Source of the DNA: Paucilactobacillus kaifaensis
GTDB lineage: Bacteria > Bacillota > Bacilli > Lactobacillales > Lactobacillaceae
Length of the DNA stretch: 64,000 nt
Reading direction: 5' to 3'
NCBI RefSeq assembly: GCF_005405145.1
Contig: NZ_BJDM01000002.1
Location: forward strand, 147,763 to 211,762
The translations under genes were made by a program, and so were the position numbers. A model generated the notes under the pieces. The model did not search any database and had not been told where the DNA came from. It saw nothing but the letters and a program-made list of their open reading frames with translations. Positions 20,420-29,413 of this stretch are shown here, in pieces. Numbering within the stretch: the first letter of the stretch is position 1; every line of letters starts with the position of its first letter.

Positions 20420-20547
20420 AGAGTGTAAAAAGACGCGTTTAGAAGTCGGAGTGTAACGTAAAAATGGTATGTGCGTGGTTCGAACTTAAACCACGTACGT
20501 ACCATTTTTACGTTACGCACAGACTTCTACGTTTTTTTACACGTTTC
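20420..20547 (+). repeat. Palindromic element, type II, copy 8
   Basis: Starts AGAGTGTAAAAAGACGCG and ends CGTTTTTTTACACGTTTC. Arms AGAAGTCGGAGTGTAACG and CGTTACGCACAGACTTCT define the type II pattern; inner stem AAAAATGGTA / TACCATTTTT. Lies 85 bp upstream of the aminotransferase start, the largest distance to a gene of any copy. Confidence 0.9.
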
Positions 20548-20682
20548 CACAATAAAATTGGGGAATAAAAATTATATGCACAATAAAGCCAACAATAAAA
20601 CGAAACTATATATATAAATATTCTCAAATATTGAACATACCAATACATATTAACGTCCTATCTTTTTTACCGTAACGTGTCC

Positions 20683-20799
20683 GCATGGCCTGAATCCTAG
20701 GGCTAAGTCATAAAAGCCCATCAATGAATCAAAAATCAATTCATCAATGGGCTTTTATGACTTAGCCCTAGGATTCTTAGCGGCCTTGCGGACACTCAT
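20683..20799 (-). repeat. Palindromic element, type I, copy 9
   Basis: Long near-perfect hairpin: GTCCGCA...GAATCCTAGGGCTAAGTC pairs with GACTTAGCCCTAGGATTC...GCGGAC, and inside it ATAAAAGCCCATCAATGAA. Read on the minus strand, the gene-proximal end is TGAGTGTCC; its TGA is the stop codon of the membrane protein gene at 20796. Confidence 0.88.
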
Positions 20800-21599
20800 T
20801 TCGTTTTGTATGCAACCTTCACATTCAATCCGTATTCATGTTCTTTAACAATTGTGGTTTGGCTTCGGCCGGCTATTTTTTCCGGCCCATCAGTAATGAA
20901 TACATTAGCTAAAAATAGCTTATAATTTTTTCTAGCCGTTACTACTTCAGTTAAACCAACACTGGTTAGATGGCCGACTGCCAATCTTTCCATTTGATTC
21001 ATCCCAATGTACACTTCTAATCGCGATCCGGTCGGTACCAACTCAAAGTATGGCACAGTTTGATCCGGTCTTAGCGCTGGTACTGATCGTTTTTCTTTTC
21101 GATTATAATTAATAATCTCTTTTTCACTCATTTGATTATAATCGGCGATTAACAAATTATGTTCGATTAACTGTTTGACGACCCGATTTAAATTAGCTTG
21201 TTCATGTTCATTAACCGCAACCGTTGCTGGTAAAACCTGATCATTTTCAAATAAACCATTGGCTGGAATATTGGGGGATACTGGCTGTACTTTTCTATTT
21301 TCCTCACCAACACGACGGCCGCCCAACAACTTCTCAATTTTAGGAGATGGGTCTAATTTAGTCGTTTTGTCTGTGAAATAATAAATTACATTCATTGCCA
21401 CAGCGTACATCAACGCAATAAATGCTAGCATGAACAAAAAGCCCCGTAGCCATGCATGATTAATAAAGAAGCGAATTGCAACATAAAATAAATACCAATC
21501 ACCAACAAATCCAACTGCAGTATAGATTTGATTTTTTAATTTTGAGTTCACGTTAAAATAACCAAGCGAATGGTTAATCATGTCTAAAAAGCTTAACAT
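20796..21599 (-). CDS. Conserved uncharacterised membrane protein
   Basis: 267 residues, function unknown. Two hydrophobic segments (about 25-45 and 52-76) are followed by a soluble C-terminal part of about 190 residues without recognisable enzyme motifs, rich in charged residues and beta-prone near the end. Resembles proteins annotated as conserved hypothetical in lactobacilli. It follows a Ser-rich secreted protein gene by 20 bp on the same strand, so the two are probably one operon. GGGAGGAAT precedes ATG 21599. Its stop codon is provided by a palindromic element. Confidence 0.8.
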   Translation of the reverse strand: MLSFLDMINHSLGYFNVNSKLKNQIYTAVGFVGDWYLFYVAIRFFINHAWLRGFLFMLAFIALMYAVAMNVIYYFTDKTTKLDPSPKIEKLLGGRRVGEENRKVQPVSPNIPANGLFENDQVLPATVAVNEHEQANLNRVVKQLIEHNLLIADYNQMSEKEIINYNRKEKRSVPALRPDQTVPYFELVPTGSRLEVYIGMNQMERLAVGHLTSVGLTEVVTARKNYKLFLANVFITDGPEKIAGRSQTTIVKEHEYGLNVKVAYKTK

Positions 21600-21619
21600 C
21601 GTTATTCCTCCCTCCTAGA

Positions 21620-22006
21620 TTATTCTGACGTTACACTTGCTGAACTACTAGTAGCCGGCTGACTAGAGGTAGTGCTGCTGGAACTGTTAACAGCAGCGCT
21701 ACTACTGGTTGCTGGAGTGTCATTATCATTATCTTGATCAGTAGTTGAACTTGATAACGCATTTGATGTTTCTGTACTACTAGTATCACTAGCAGATGAT
21801 TCATCCTTGCCAGAGGACTCCTTGCTAGATTCATCTGCACTAGAAGCACTTGATCTAGTAGTAGAACTACTAGTGGAGCTAGTCGTAACTGCAGCCCCTT
21901 CGTTTGTATTGGTAACTTTATTAGCCACCACGTTGGTTGCACTTAACGCCAACACCATTGAGACAATCGCAAATGGTGTAATAAATGGTGGTGTTCGATA
22001 AGCCAT
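21620..22006 (-). CDS. Ser/Thr-rich secreted or anchored small protein
   Basis: 128 residues. A hydrophobic N-terminal segment (FITPFAIVSMVLALSATNVVA) acts as signal peptide or membrane anchor; the remaining 90 or so residues are low-complexity Ser, Thr, Ala, Asp and Glu, with runs such as SSTSSSTTRSSASS. No sortase motif is present. AAGGGGAGAG precedes ATG 22006. Probably an extracellular disordered stalk tethered to the membrane, perhaps a partner of the membrane protein encoded downstream. Function unknown. Confidence 0.72.
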   Translation of the reverse strand: MAYRTPPFITPFAIVSMVLALSATNVVANKVTNTNEGAAVTTSSTSSSTTRSSASSADESSKESSGKDESSASDTSSTETSNALSSSTTDQDNDNDTPATSSSAAVNSSSSTTSSQPATSSSASVTSE

Positions 22007-22243
22007 ATTAAAACTCTCCCCTTTTTAAAAACTCATATGTGTCGCAATATTTTGTTTATCTACCGTATTTTATTTGAATGAGCATTGACTAACAGCAAGC
22101 TCGATATTATCGCAACACCCATTTTAAACTATTTCAATTGGTTTTTGCTTGAAAGTAATGTTAAGGATTAGATAAGATCGTTAAAAATTAAAAAATGATC
22201 ATAATCGGGCTTCATTTAACTACGCCAATTACCATCATTTTTA

Positions 22244-22687
22244 TTACTCTGCATTATTTTTTTGACACTGGGCACACAATCCTACTAACTCGAATCGATG
22301 GCCAGTAATTTGTGCACCTGGTAATTGCCGTTCAAAAAAAGCCATATCAATCGGGCACATTTCAATTTCTGTTACACGACCACAATTTTGACAGACAAAA
22401 TGGTGATGATGTTGATTGGCATAATCACATTGATACTTAACTTGCATCTGGTCATTTTTTATGTGTGTTTCAACGATCCCTACTTCTTCGAATTCTTTTA
22501 GATTACGATAAATCGTGTTATGACTGACACCCGGATAAAGCTCACGTAAATATGAATCAACGGTAGTAATATCAGTGTAACGATCCTTGTGTTGGGCCAA
22601 ATATTCAACCAGCGCTTTACGCTGTTTCGTCAATTTATAATGGCTAGTTTGTAAGATCGATAACGCCTGAGTTGTATCAACATCCAT
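22244..22687 (-). CDS. Fur-family metal/peroxide-responsive regulator
   Basis: 147-residue repressor of the Fur/Zur/PerR family. N-terminal winged helix (about 10-80, with VSHNTIYRNLKEFEEVGIVE as recognition region), then the dimerisation domain with HHHHFVCQNCGR and a second Cys pair CAQCQ, the structural zinc site. The metal sensed cannot be decided. A GTG at 22699 is possible, but CGGGGTG suits ATG 22687. No recognisable Fur box could be assigned by eye. Confidence 0.9.
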   Translation of the reverse strand: MDVDTTQALSILQTSHYKLTKQRKALVEYLAQHKDRYTDITTVDSYLRELYPGVSHNTIYRNLKEFEEVGIVETHIKNDQMQVKYQCDYANQHHHHFVCQNCGRVTEIEMCPIDMAFFERQLPGAQITGHRFELVGLCAQCQKNNAE

Positions 22688-22762
22688 AATTCCGTGCACC
22701 CCGCTAAATAATAATGATTACAATTTGAGAACAATATACCATATTACCAAACAAAACTAAAC

Positions 22763-23326
22763 CTATTTAACTTCATCTGTTAACTCTGCCACCAGCTGAT
22801 CCAACTTTTGTTGCGTTTCATGCCAATCATCATTAACAATTAGATGTGCAACTTGGGCCAAACTCTTTGGTAATCGCAAATCGCGTTGATACTCTTGACT
22901 GGCAATCCGTTGTTTGAGGGCTTGTGTTTGATCACCCCGCTGAGATAAACGTGAGACTAACGACGTTGGTTGACTAACAGTTAAAAAAATAATTACGGCC
23001 TGATCACCTAGCTGCTCATGATATGTTTGCGCTCCTTTTGTATCTAACACAATTGTGATCAAAGAGTTTTTTTGCCACCCTTGATCTAGTGCTTCATACG
23101 ATGAGCCATATAGATGGTGATCATATTGAACTTGTTCTAATAAGTGAAGTTGTTTCATTGATTGATCTGTTTCAAAGTGATAATCCACGTTGTCGACTTC
23201 TCCTGGTCGCGGTGCCCGGGTAGTGTGCGTTATTACCTTGGGCATCCCATACTTTTCCAATAAATAATTACTCACGGTTGTTTTCCCTGCTCCAGTCGCA
23301 CCCGTAATCACTATCACTCGTTTCAT
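22763..23326 (-). CDS. Guanylate kinase-like P-loop protein
   Basis: 187 residues. P-loop GATGAGKTT, then THTTRAPRPGEVDNVDYHF, which is the GMP-binding region of guanylate kinases, and QRIASQEYQRDLRL in the lid region. The identity is diverged from housekeeping Gmk, and a second gmk is likely elsewhere, so it may act on another nucleotide. It follows the Nudix gene by 17 bp; the pair could be a nucleotide clean-up operon. GGAGGGA precedes ATG. Confidence 0.8.
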   Translation of the reverse strand: MKRVIVITGATGAGKTTVSNYLLEKYGMPKVITHTTRAPRPGEVDNVDYHFETDQSMKQLHLLEQVQYDHHLYGSSYEALDQGWQKNSLITIVLDTKGAQTYHEQLGDQAVIIFLTVSQPTSLVSRLSQRGDQTQALKQRIASQEYQRDLRLPKSLAQVAHLIVNDDWHETQQKLDQLVAELTDEVK

Positions 23327-23343
23327 TAATTCCAGTCCCTCCT

Positions 23344-23757
23344 TTATTGTTTTAAATGTGCATTAACTTGATCTAGTAACTGCTTGAGATTATCATAAGT
23401 CAATTTTTCGCGAGCTGTTTCGTAATTAAACCAACCAGCCTTTTTTATTTCAGCCGCTTGTAATTTAACTGATTGATGGGCATCAACTTGAGCTGTGAAT
23501 AACGTCATCTGTTTATGATTACCGTTTGGTAAATCATACTCGGTATAAACACTAAACTCAGAATCGATCGGTAATTCAAGTTGTGTTTCTTCCATAATTT
23601 CCCGCTGCGCGGTCTCGATTAATGACTCATTTTGCTCCACATGACCCTTAGGAAAACCCCAAAAATGACTTTTATTTGTGCTCTGTAACAATAAATACTG
23701 AAGCTCGTTAGCTGTTTTTTGATAAACAACCGCCCCACTTGTAATTTCTAACCCCAT
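23344..23757 (-). CDS. Nudix hydrolase
   Basis: 137 residues, one Nudix domain. The Nudix box GHVEQNESLIETAQREIMEE matches GX5EX7REUXEEXGU and is preceded by WGFPKG, a pattern shared with diadenosine tetraphosphate hydrolases. Start ATG 23757 has AGGAG 8 nt upstream; the longer frame from 23784 would contain it. Probably hydrolyses Ap4A or a related dinucleotide. Operon with the guanylate kinase-like gene. Confidence 0.88.
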   Translation of the reverse strand: MGLEITSGAVVYQKTANELQYLLLQSTNKSHFWGFPKGHVEQNESLIETAQREIMEETQLELPIDSEFSVYTEYDLPNGNHKQMTLFTAQVDAHQSVKLQAAEIKKAGWFNYETAREKLTYDNLKQLLDQVNAHLKQ

Positions 23758-23962
23758 TTTTTTCTCCTCATTTGGCCTTATCATTATTTTTTAATATTAC
23801 TATTTTTCATAATTCTCTCCACCATAAGCCGTAATATTAATAATAAATCAACATTTTTTATTTCTTTGCTTTATAATTTTAATTGACTTTTAATCTTAAG
23901 CAACGGTATGATAATTTCTAGTTTAATCGCAATTATTTAATTAATCAAAGGTGGTTTCGTTT

Positions 23963-25351
23963 ATGTCATTAAATTTATTTCGTAAGGAGAGTCTTGGTCG
24001 TTACTTAGAACGTGATAATCGTTTTGCCAAAACCATGTCAGCATTCGATTTGATCGCATTAGGTGTCGGTGCTGTGATTGGAACTGGTATTTTTATTTTG
24101 CCAGGAACCGTTGCCGCCACAACCAGTGGCCCTGGGATTATTTTATCATTTTTAGGTTCCGCTGTAGTTTGTGCTTTAGCCGCAATGTGTTATGCCGAAT
24201 TTTCATCGGCTTTACCAGTTGCCGGGAGCGCCTACTCCTACGGTAACGTTGTTATGGGGGAAATCGTTGGTTGGATTCTCGGATGGGCATTAATTCTGGA
24301 ATACATGTTGGCTGTCGCCGCTGTATCGACCGGTTGGGCAGCTTATTTCAATTCATTTATTGAAGGATTCGGGCTACACGTTCCAAAGGCAATCTCCGGT
24401 TCATTTGATCCGGCCCATGGAACCTACATTAACTTAGTTGCTGTGCTAATCGTATTAGCAATCGCATTAATGCTATCACGTGGTATGTCAACATCTATCC
24501 GCATTAACAATTGGGCGGTTATTATCAAAATTGCAATTATCATTATCTTTGTCTTAGTTGGAATGTTTTACATTAAGCCAGCTAATTGGCACCCATTTTT
24601 ACCTTACAAGGTAAAAGGAGTCTTTCAAGGTGCCGCGCTTGTCTTCTTTGCTTATCTTGGTTTCGATGCCGTTTCTTCGTCTGCAGCTGAGGTTAAGAAT
24701 GCCAAGAAAAATATGCCAATTGGGATTATCGGCACATTATTAGTAGCTACTTTTCTCTATATGGCTGTTGCAGTGGTCTTAACTGGAATGGTGAAATACA
24801 CTAAGTTAGATGTCGCTAATCCAGTTGCTTTTGCATTGCAGGCTGTTAATCAGAACTGGACAGCTGGATTAATTTCAATTGGTGCCTTAATCGGAATGTT
24901 CACCATGATGGTTACAATGATCTACTCAAGTTCTCGGTTAGTTTATTCAATCGGACGAGATGGATTATTACCGTCTTTTCTTGATAAAGTCGAACAAAAA
25001 CACAAAATTCCGCGCAATGCATTAGTCACTGTCACAATCATTATTGCGGCAATGGGTGGTCTTGTACCACTAGATGAACTAACTAGCCTAGTTAATATTG
25101 GAACACTAATCGCATTCACATTCGTCTCATTTGGTATCATTCCCTTACGTCACCGTAAAGACATTAAAAACGAAGGCGGTTTTAAGGTTCCTTGGTACCC
25201 CGTATTACCAATTATTTCAGGACTTGCATGTATTTTAATGTTAACTCAATTAAAACTAGAAACATGGATTGCTTCTGGAATTTGGTTCCTATTTGGATTA
25301 ATAATCTACTTTGCTTACGGATATTCACACAGCAAATTAAGCAAAGTGTGA
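23963..25351 (+). CDS. APC-family amino acid permease
   Basis: 462 residues with 12 predicted membrane segments. Begins DLIALGVGAVIGTGIFILPG, the first-helix substrate and ion-binding motif of the cationic amino acid transporter subgroup (YfnA type). ATG 23963 follows AAAGGTGG; GTG 23951 is less likely. Substrate probably an amino acid imported with protons, not further assignable. The reading frame ends AAA GTG TGA, with the stop taken from the palindromic element that follows. Confidence 0.9.
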   Translation: MSLNLFRKESLGRYLERDNRFAKTMSAFDLIALGVGAVIGTGIFILPGTVAATTSGPGIILSFLGSAVVCALAAMCYAEFSSALPVAGSAYSYGNVVMGEIVGWILGWALILEYMLAVAAVSTGWAAYFNSFIEGFGLHVPKAISGSFDPAHGTYINLVAVLIVLAIALMLSRGMSTSIRINNWAVIIKIAIIIIFVLVGMFYIKPANWHPFLPYKVKGVFQGAALVFFAYLGFDAVSSSAAEVKNAKKNMPIGIIGTLLVATFLYMAVAVVLTGMVKYTKLDVANPVAFALQAVNQNWTAGLISIGALIGMFTMMVTMIYSSSRLVYSIGRDGLLPSFLDKVEQKHKIPRNALVTVTIIIAAMGGLVPLDELTSLVNIGTLIAFTFVSFGIIPLRHRKDIKNEGGFKVPWYPVLPIISGLACILMLTQLKLETWIASGIWFLFGLIIYFAYGYSHSKLSKV

Positions 25352-25460
25352 GGGCTTACGGGTAAAAACCGAAGTACAGCAATAAAAGCTACATTATGAT
25401 CAAAGTACAGATCATAATGTAGCTTTTTTTTGTATATTTTCGAGCGTGATTGTTCGAACT
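25343..25460 (+). repeat. Palindromic element, divergent type II, copy 10
   Basis: Starts AAAGTGTGAGGGC. The far end is decayed (GTTCGAAC in place of CACGTTTC). The inner stem AAAAGCTACATTATGATC / GATCATAATGTAGCTTTT (25384-25427) is followed by a T-run, so this copy can act as a terminator between the convergent permease and potD genes. Confidence 0.7.
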
Positions 25461-25461
25461 T

Positions 25462-26532
25462 TTACTTTGTCATCTTAAACTGCAAAAACAAATCATTATA
25501 CTTACCAATAACTTTAAGTGGTAAATCACGATAAACTTGCAGATGTGCAACTGTTTTTTCTGAAGGATAGAATTGTGGATCATCTGCTACTTTTTTAGGT
25601 AGATACTTCATTGCTGCCTTATTTGGTGTCGAATAACCAATATATTCAGCATTTTGCGCTGCATTTTTAGGCTGCAGCATAAAGTTTAAAAATGCATAGG
25701 CCGCCGCCTTGTGTTTTGCTGTCTTTGGAATTACCAAATTATCAAACCAAATATTACTGCCTTCACTGGGAACCACATAGTGCAAGTGAGAATTGTTTGC
25801 CATCATTTCAGATGCTTCACCAGAATACGTAACCGCAATAGCAGCCTCATTTTGTTCCATATACATTTTAATTTCATCAGCCACAACAGCCTTCGTGTTT
25901 GGCATTAACTTAATCAGCTGCTCATTAGCCGCTTGAAGATCTGCAGCGTTAGTCGTATTAACCGATTTACCCTGTGTAATCAGCGCCACGCCCAGCATAT
26001 CCCGGGCGCTATCTGTTAACATAATCTTATTTTTAAATCTTGGATTCCACAACTGCCGCCAATGTTGTACCTGGTTAGCATTCACGTACTGATCATTATA
26101 AACAATCCCTAACGTTCCCCAAAAATAAGGCACTGAATAATCATTGTTAGGATCAAAAGACAAATTCATGAATCGTGAATCAATATTTTTTAACGCTGGC
26201 AATTTACTTTTATCAATTTTCTCCAATAACTTAGCTCGTCGCATCCGTTGAACTGTATAGTCACTGGGAACCGTGAGGTCATAGCTAGTACCACCCTGTT
26301 TTATTTTAGTCAGCATAGCCTCATTACTATCAAATGTTTCATAAACAACATGGTACCCCGTTTGATGCTCAAATTTTGTAATTAATGCGGGGTCGATGTA
26401 ATCTCCCCAGTTGTAGATATTTAATACTTTACTGCCCTCAGCATTAGTCTGTGCATTTAACCGATAATTAATTCCACCTAGTAGGCCACAGATGGCGAGC
26501 ACAATAATTAATATTGTCATTATTCTCTTCAT
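25462..26532 (-). CDS. potD: Spermidine/putrescine-binding protein
   Basis: 356-residue extracellular polyamine-binding protein. N-terminal hydrophobic signal/anchor (about 5-25), then VLNIYNWGDYIDPALITKFE, the typical PotD/PotF opening, YDLTVPSDYTVQRM, and PYFWGTLGIVYN. The start overlaps the end of potC by 4 nt (ATGA), as usual in this operon. Captures polyamines for the PotABC importer. Confidence 0.93.
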   Translation of the reverse strand: MKRIMTILIIVLAICGLLGGINYRLNAQTNAEGSKVLNIYNWGDYIDPALITKFEHQTGYHVVYETFDSNEAMLTKIKQGGTSYDLTVPSDYTVQRMRRAKLLEKIDKSKLPALKNIDSRFMNLSFDPNNDYSVPYFWGTLGIVYNDQYVNANQVQHWRQLWNPRFKNKIMLTDSARDMLGVALITQGKSVNTTNAADLQAANEQLIKLMPNTKAVVADEIKMYMEQNEAAIAVTYSGEASEMMANNSHLHYVVPSEGSNIWFDNLVIPKTAKHKAAAYAFLNFMLQPKNAAQNAEYIGYSTPNKAAMKYLPKKVADDPQFYPSEKTVAHLQVYRDLPLKVIGKYNDLFLQFKMTK

Positions 26533-27350
26533 TGATTAATTTTCGCCTCCGCTGCTTTAACTCGTTGCAATCGTCGGTTTTGATTGTAGCGCCCCAACAA
26601 ATAATAGCCCACGACTAAAAGCAAAGAAACAATAAACATCAAAGTTGATAACGCATTAACTTCTAAATCAACACCCTGGCGAGCGCGAGAATAGATCTCC
26701 ACTGACAACGTTGAAAAGCCATTGCCAGTTACAAAAAAAGTAACCGCAAAATCATCCAACGAGTAGGTAAAGGCCATAAAATATCCCGCAAAGATTCCTG
26801 GTGTAATTGCAGGTAAAATAACTTTTGTTAATGTCTGCCAGCTAGAAGCACCTAAGTCGTAGGCCGCATCCACCATCGTTTTGGGCAACTCATTAATCTT
26901 AGGGAGCACCATCAACACCACAATCGGAATTGAAAACGCAATATGACTAAGTAAAACTGAACCGAATCCTAAGCTAAACCCTAAAAACGTAAAGAAAATC
27001 AAAAAACTGGCACCAATAATAACGTCAGGTGAAACCATCAAAACATTGTTTAACGATAACAAACCATTTTTGACGGTCGCTTTTTTAGCTGAATAGATTC
27101 CTAGTGCTCCCATGGTGCCAACAATGGTGGCAATCAGTGATGATAGCAAAGCAATAATTAACGTATTCAATACAATGCTGATCATTCGCGAATCGCTTAA
27201 TAACGTGGCATAATGGCGCCACGAAAAACCACTGAAGTGATCCATAGTATCACCAACATTAAATGAATAGAAAATAAGATAAAAAATTGGCAAATACAAC
27301 ACAATAAAAACCAGTGCGAGATACAAATTACTAATTCGCCATTTTTTCAT
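26529..27350 (-). CDS. potC: Spermidine/putrescine ABC permease
   Basis: 273 residues, six predicted membrane segments, EAA-type loop DAAYDLGASSWQTLTKVILP (about 162-181). Overlaps potB by 4 nt and potD by 4 nt, indicating translational coupling. Forms the channel with PotB. Confidence 0.93.
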   Translation of the reverse strand: MKKWRISNLYLALVFIVLYLPIFYLIFYSFNVGDTMDHFSGFSWRHYATLLSDSRMISIVLNTLIIALLSSLIATIVGTMGALGIYSAKKATVKNGLLSLNNVLMVSPDVIIGASFLIFFTFLGFSLGFGSVLLSHIAFSIPIVVLMVLPKINELPKTMVDAAYDLGASSWQTLTKVILPAITPGIFAGYFMAFTYSLDDFAVTFFVTGNGFSTLSVEIYSRARQGVDLEVNALSTLMFIVSLLLVVGYYLLGRYNQNRRLQRVKAAEAKINQ

Positions 27351-28156
27351 CGTATTCGCCCTCCTTTTACCTTACGATCACGTGTTAGATACATCACGAC
27401 AAACATAGCCAAAATTAGAATAACACCGATCGTAGAACCCATTCCCCAGTTTTGCGTCACTAAGAAATGTTCTTCAATTGCAGTACCTAAAGTAATCACC
27501 CGGTTACCACCGATTAAACGTGTAATCATGAACAGTGATAATGATGGAATAAAAATTGCCTGAAATCCTGCTTTAACCCCAGGCATCGTTAACGGTAAAA
27601 TAACTCGGCGAAATGTTTGCCAACTATTAGCCCCGAGGTCACGACTGGCATTAATCATTGATGGCTTTAATTCTGCCAAGGAATTAAAAATCGGTAAAAT
27701 CATGAACGGAATTTCAATATAGGCAGCAACAAAAATAAAACTTGCATCCGTAAACAAAATTTGATGACTACCAAGACCCACAAACCGTAAAAAGTCGTTA
27801 ACTGACCCATTTTGGCTAAACAGGCCAATAAAGGCGTACGTTTTTAACAATAAATTGATCCAAGTTGGTAAAATAATTAGTAATAACCACAACTGTTTGT
27901 TTTTTAACCGATTCAATAACAACGCAGTTGGATAACTGATTAATAACGTACTGAGCGTAATAATCAGAGCATACAAAATCGAATTAAACGTCATTTTCAA
28001 GTAAACGCCATTTGTCAGATACTGTTCATAATTTCCTAAGGTGAAATGACCAGTGATATTAAAAAATGATTGATAAACAATCAATGCCATTGGCGCGATG
28101 ACAAATAAACCAATCCACAATAAATATGGAATTAAATACGTTGCTTTTTTGTGCAT
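27347..28156 (-). CDS. potB: Spermidine/putrescine ABC permease
   Basis: 269 residues, six predicted membrane segments, EAA-type loop NASRDLGANSWQTFRRVILP (about 172-191). Lies 25 bp after potA and overlaps potC. Second half of the polyamine channel. Confidence 0.93.
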   Translation of the reverse strand: MHKKATYLIPYLLWIGLFVIAPMALIVYQSFFNITGHFTLGNYEQYLTNGVYLKMTFNSILYALIITLSTLLISYPTALLLNRLKNKQLWLLLIILPTWINLLLKTYAFIGLFSQNGSVNDFLRFVGLGSHQILFTDASFIFVAAYIEIPFMILPIFNSLAELKPSMINASRDLGANSWQTFRRVILPLTMPGVKAGFQAIFIPSLSLFMITRLIGGNRVITLGTAIEEHFLVTQNWGMGSTIGVILILAMFVVMYLTRDRKVKGGRIR

Positions 28157-28181
28157 CTTACTAACCTCATTTCATTGATTT

Positions 28182-29264
28182 TCAATCATACGTTTCTAGT
28201 CGCGCATCAAAATCATCTTCTGTTTCACCATAACGCATGATGTGGATATCCTCTGGATCAAATGCGAGTGCGACTGTTTGACCAATCTTAGTTGGATGAA
28301 TGGAATTTATCTTCCATTCATTATTCATCGCATCGTGCGCTGTAATCTGGTAATCGACCCCACGGAATAACTGCGTATCAACTGTAACATTCACCTGTCC
28401 AGTATCAATTGGCGCAATGTCTAAGTCTTCAGGACGGATCACTACTTCAACTGGTTCATTAGGTTTCATCCCCGCATCCACACATTCAAAGTCTTGTCCA
28501 TCGAAATTAACAATATAGTCCTGACGCATTTTACCGGGAATAATGTTACTTTCGCCGATAAAGTCAGCCACAAAATGATTAATTGGTTCATCGTAAATAT
28601 CAACTGGTGAACCACTTTGTAAAATTTTGCCGGCGTTCATGACAAAGATTTGATCACTCATGGCCAACGCCTCTTCTTGGTCATGTGTGACAAAAATAAA
28701 TGTGATCCCCAACCGCCGTTGCAAATCGCGAAGTTCACCTTGCATTTCTTTTCGTAACTTATGATCTAATGCCGATAGTGGTTCATCAAGCAGTAAAACT
28801 TTAGGTTCATTAACAATTGCCCGAGCGATGGCCACTCGTTGTTGCTGGCCACCTGACAATTCAGCAATTTCACGACGACCATACCCACTTAGATGAACTA
28901 ATTTTAGTGCTTCATCGACTTTTATTTTGATCTCATTTTTTTTAAGTTTGCGAATTTCTAGCCCAAACGCCACATTTTCAAACACATTTAAATGTGGGAA
29001 AAGTGCATAATCTTGGAAGACAGTATTTACCTGCCGTTCATTAGCCGGTAAACCATTAACCCTTTGCCCTTCAAATAAAATATCTCCACTGGTGACATCT
29101 GCGAATCCCGCAATTAGCCGTAAAATAGTTGTTTTTCCGCATCCAGACGGGCCTAGCAACGTATAGAACTTGCCAGCCTCAATTTCAAAGTCAATTTCAT
29201 TTAAGACTCTAGTCTCATCAAAACTTTTGTTCACTTTTTTAAATTCAATTACATTATCTGCCAA
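28182..29264 (-). CDS. potA: Spermidine/putrescine ABC ATPase
   Basis: 360 residues, ATPase plus a C-terminal TOBE domain (about 270-340). Walker [10 protein letters not shown], signature ELSGGQQQR, Walker [14 protein letters not shown]-loop [15 protein letters not shown] choose a TTG start at 29264 ([15 protein letters not shown]) because GGGGG lies 7 nt upstream and the protein then matches the family length; the ATG at 29333 would add 23 unlikely residues. First gene of potABCD. Confidence 0.92.
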   Translation of the reverse strand: MADNVIEFKKVNKSFDETRVLNEIDFEIEAGKFYTLLGPSGCGKTTILRLIAGFADVTSGDILFEGQRVNGLPANERQVNTVFQDYALFPHLNVFENVAFGLEIRKLKKNEIKIKVDEALKLVHLSGYGRREIAELSGGQQQRVAIARAIVNEPKVLLLDEPLSALDHKLRKEMQGELRDLQRRLGITFIFVTHDQEEALAMSDQIFVMNAGKILQSGSPVDIYDEPINHFVADFIGESNIIPGKMRQDYIVNFDGQDFECVDAGMKPNEPVEVVIRPEDLDIAPIDTGQVNVTVDTQLFRGVDYQITAHDAMNNEWKINSIHPTKIGQTVALAFDPEDIHIMRYGETEDDFDARLETYD

Positions 29265-29413
29265 TTTATAACCCCCATTGAAACCGGAAATAATTTTTCT
29301 TTTTAACTCATTTTCATTATTAGTCTGGTACACTTATCGTAATTCATTATACGTATCTTTGCGGGCTACATAAACCCAATTCAGTCAAACAACCATTCAT
29401 GAGGAGCGATACC

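Noticed and set aside
21631..21942. 103-residue ORF overlapping the Ser-rich gene in another frame
   Set aside because: It results from the repetitive Ser codons; the frame read as Ser/Thr has the signal peptide and the ribosome binding site.
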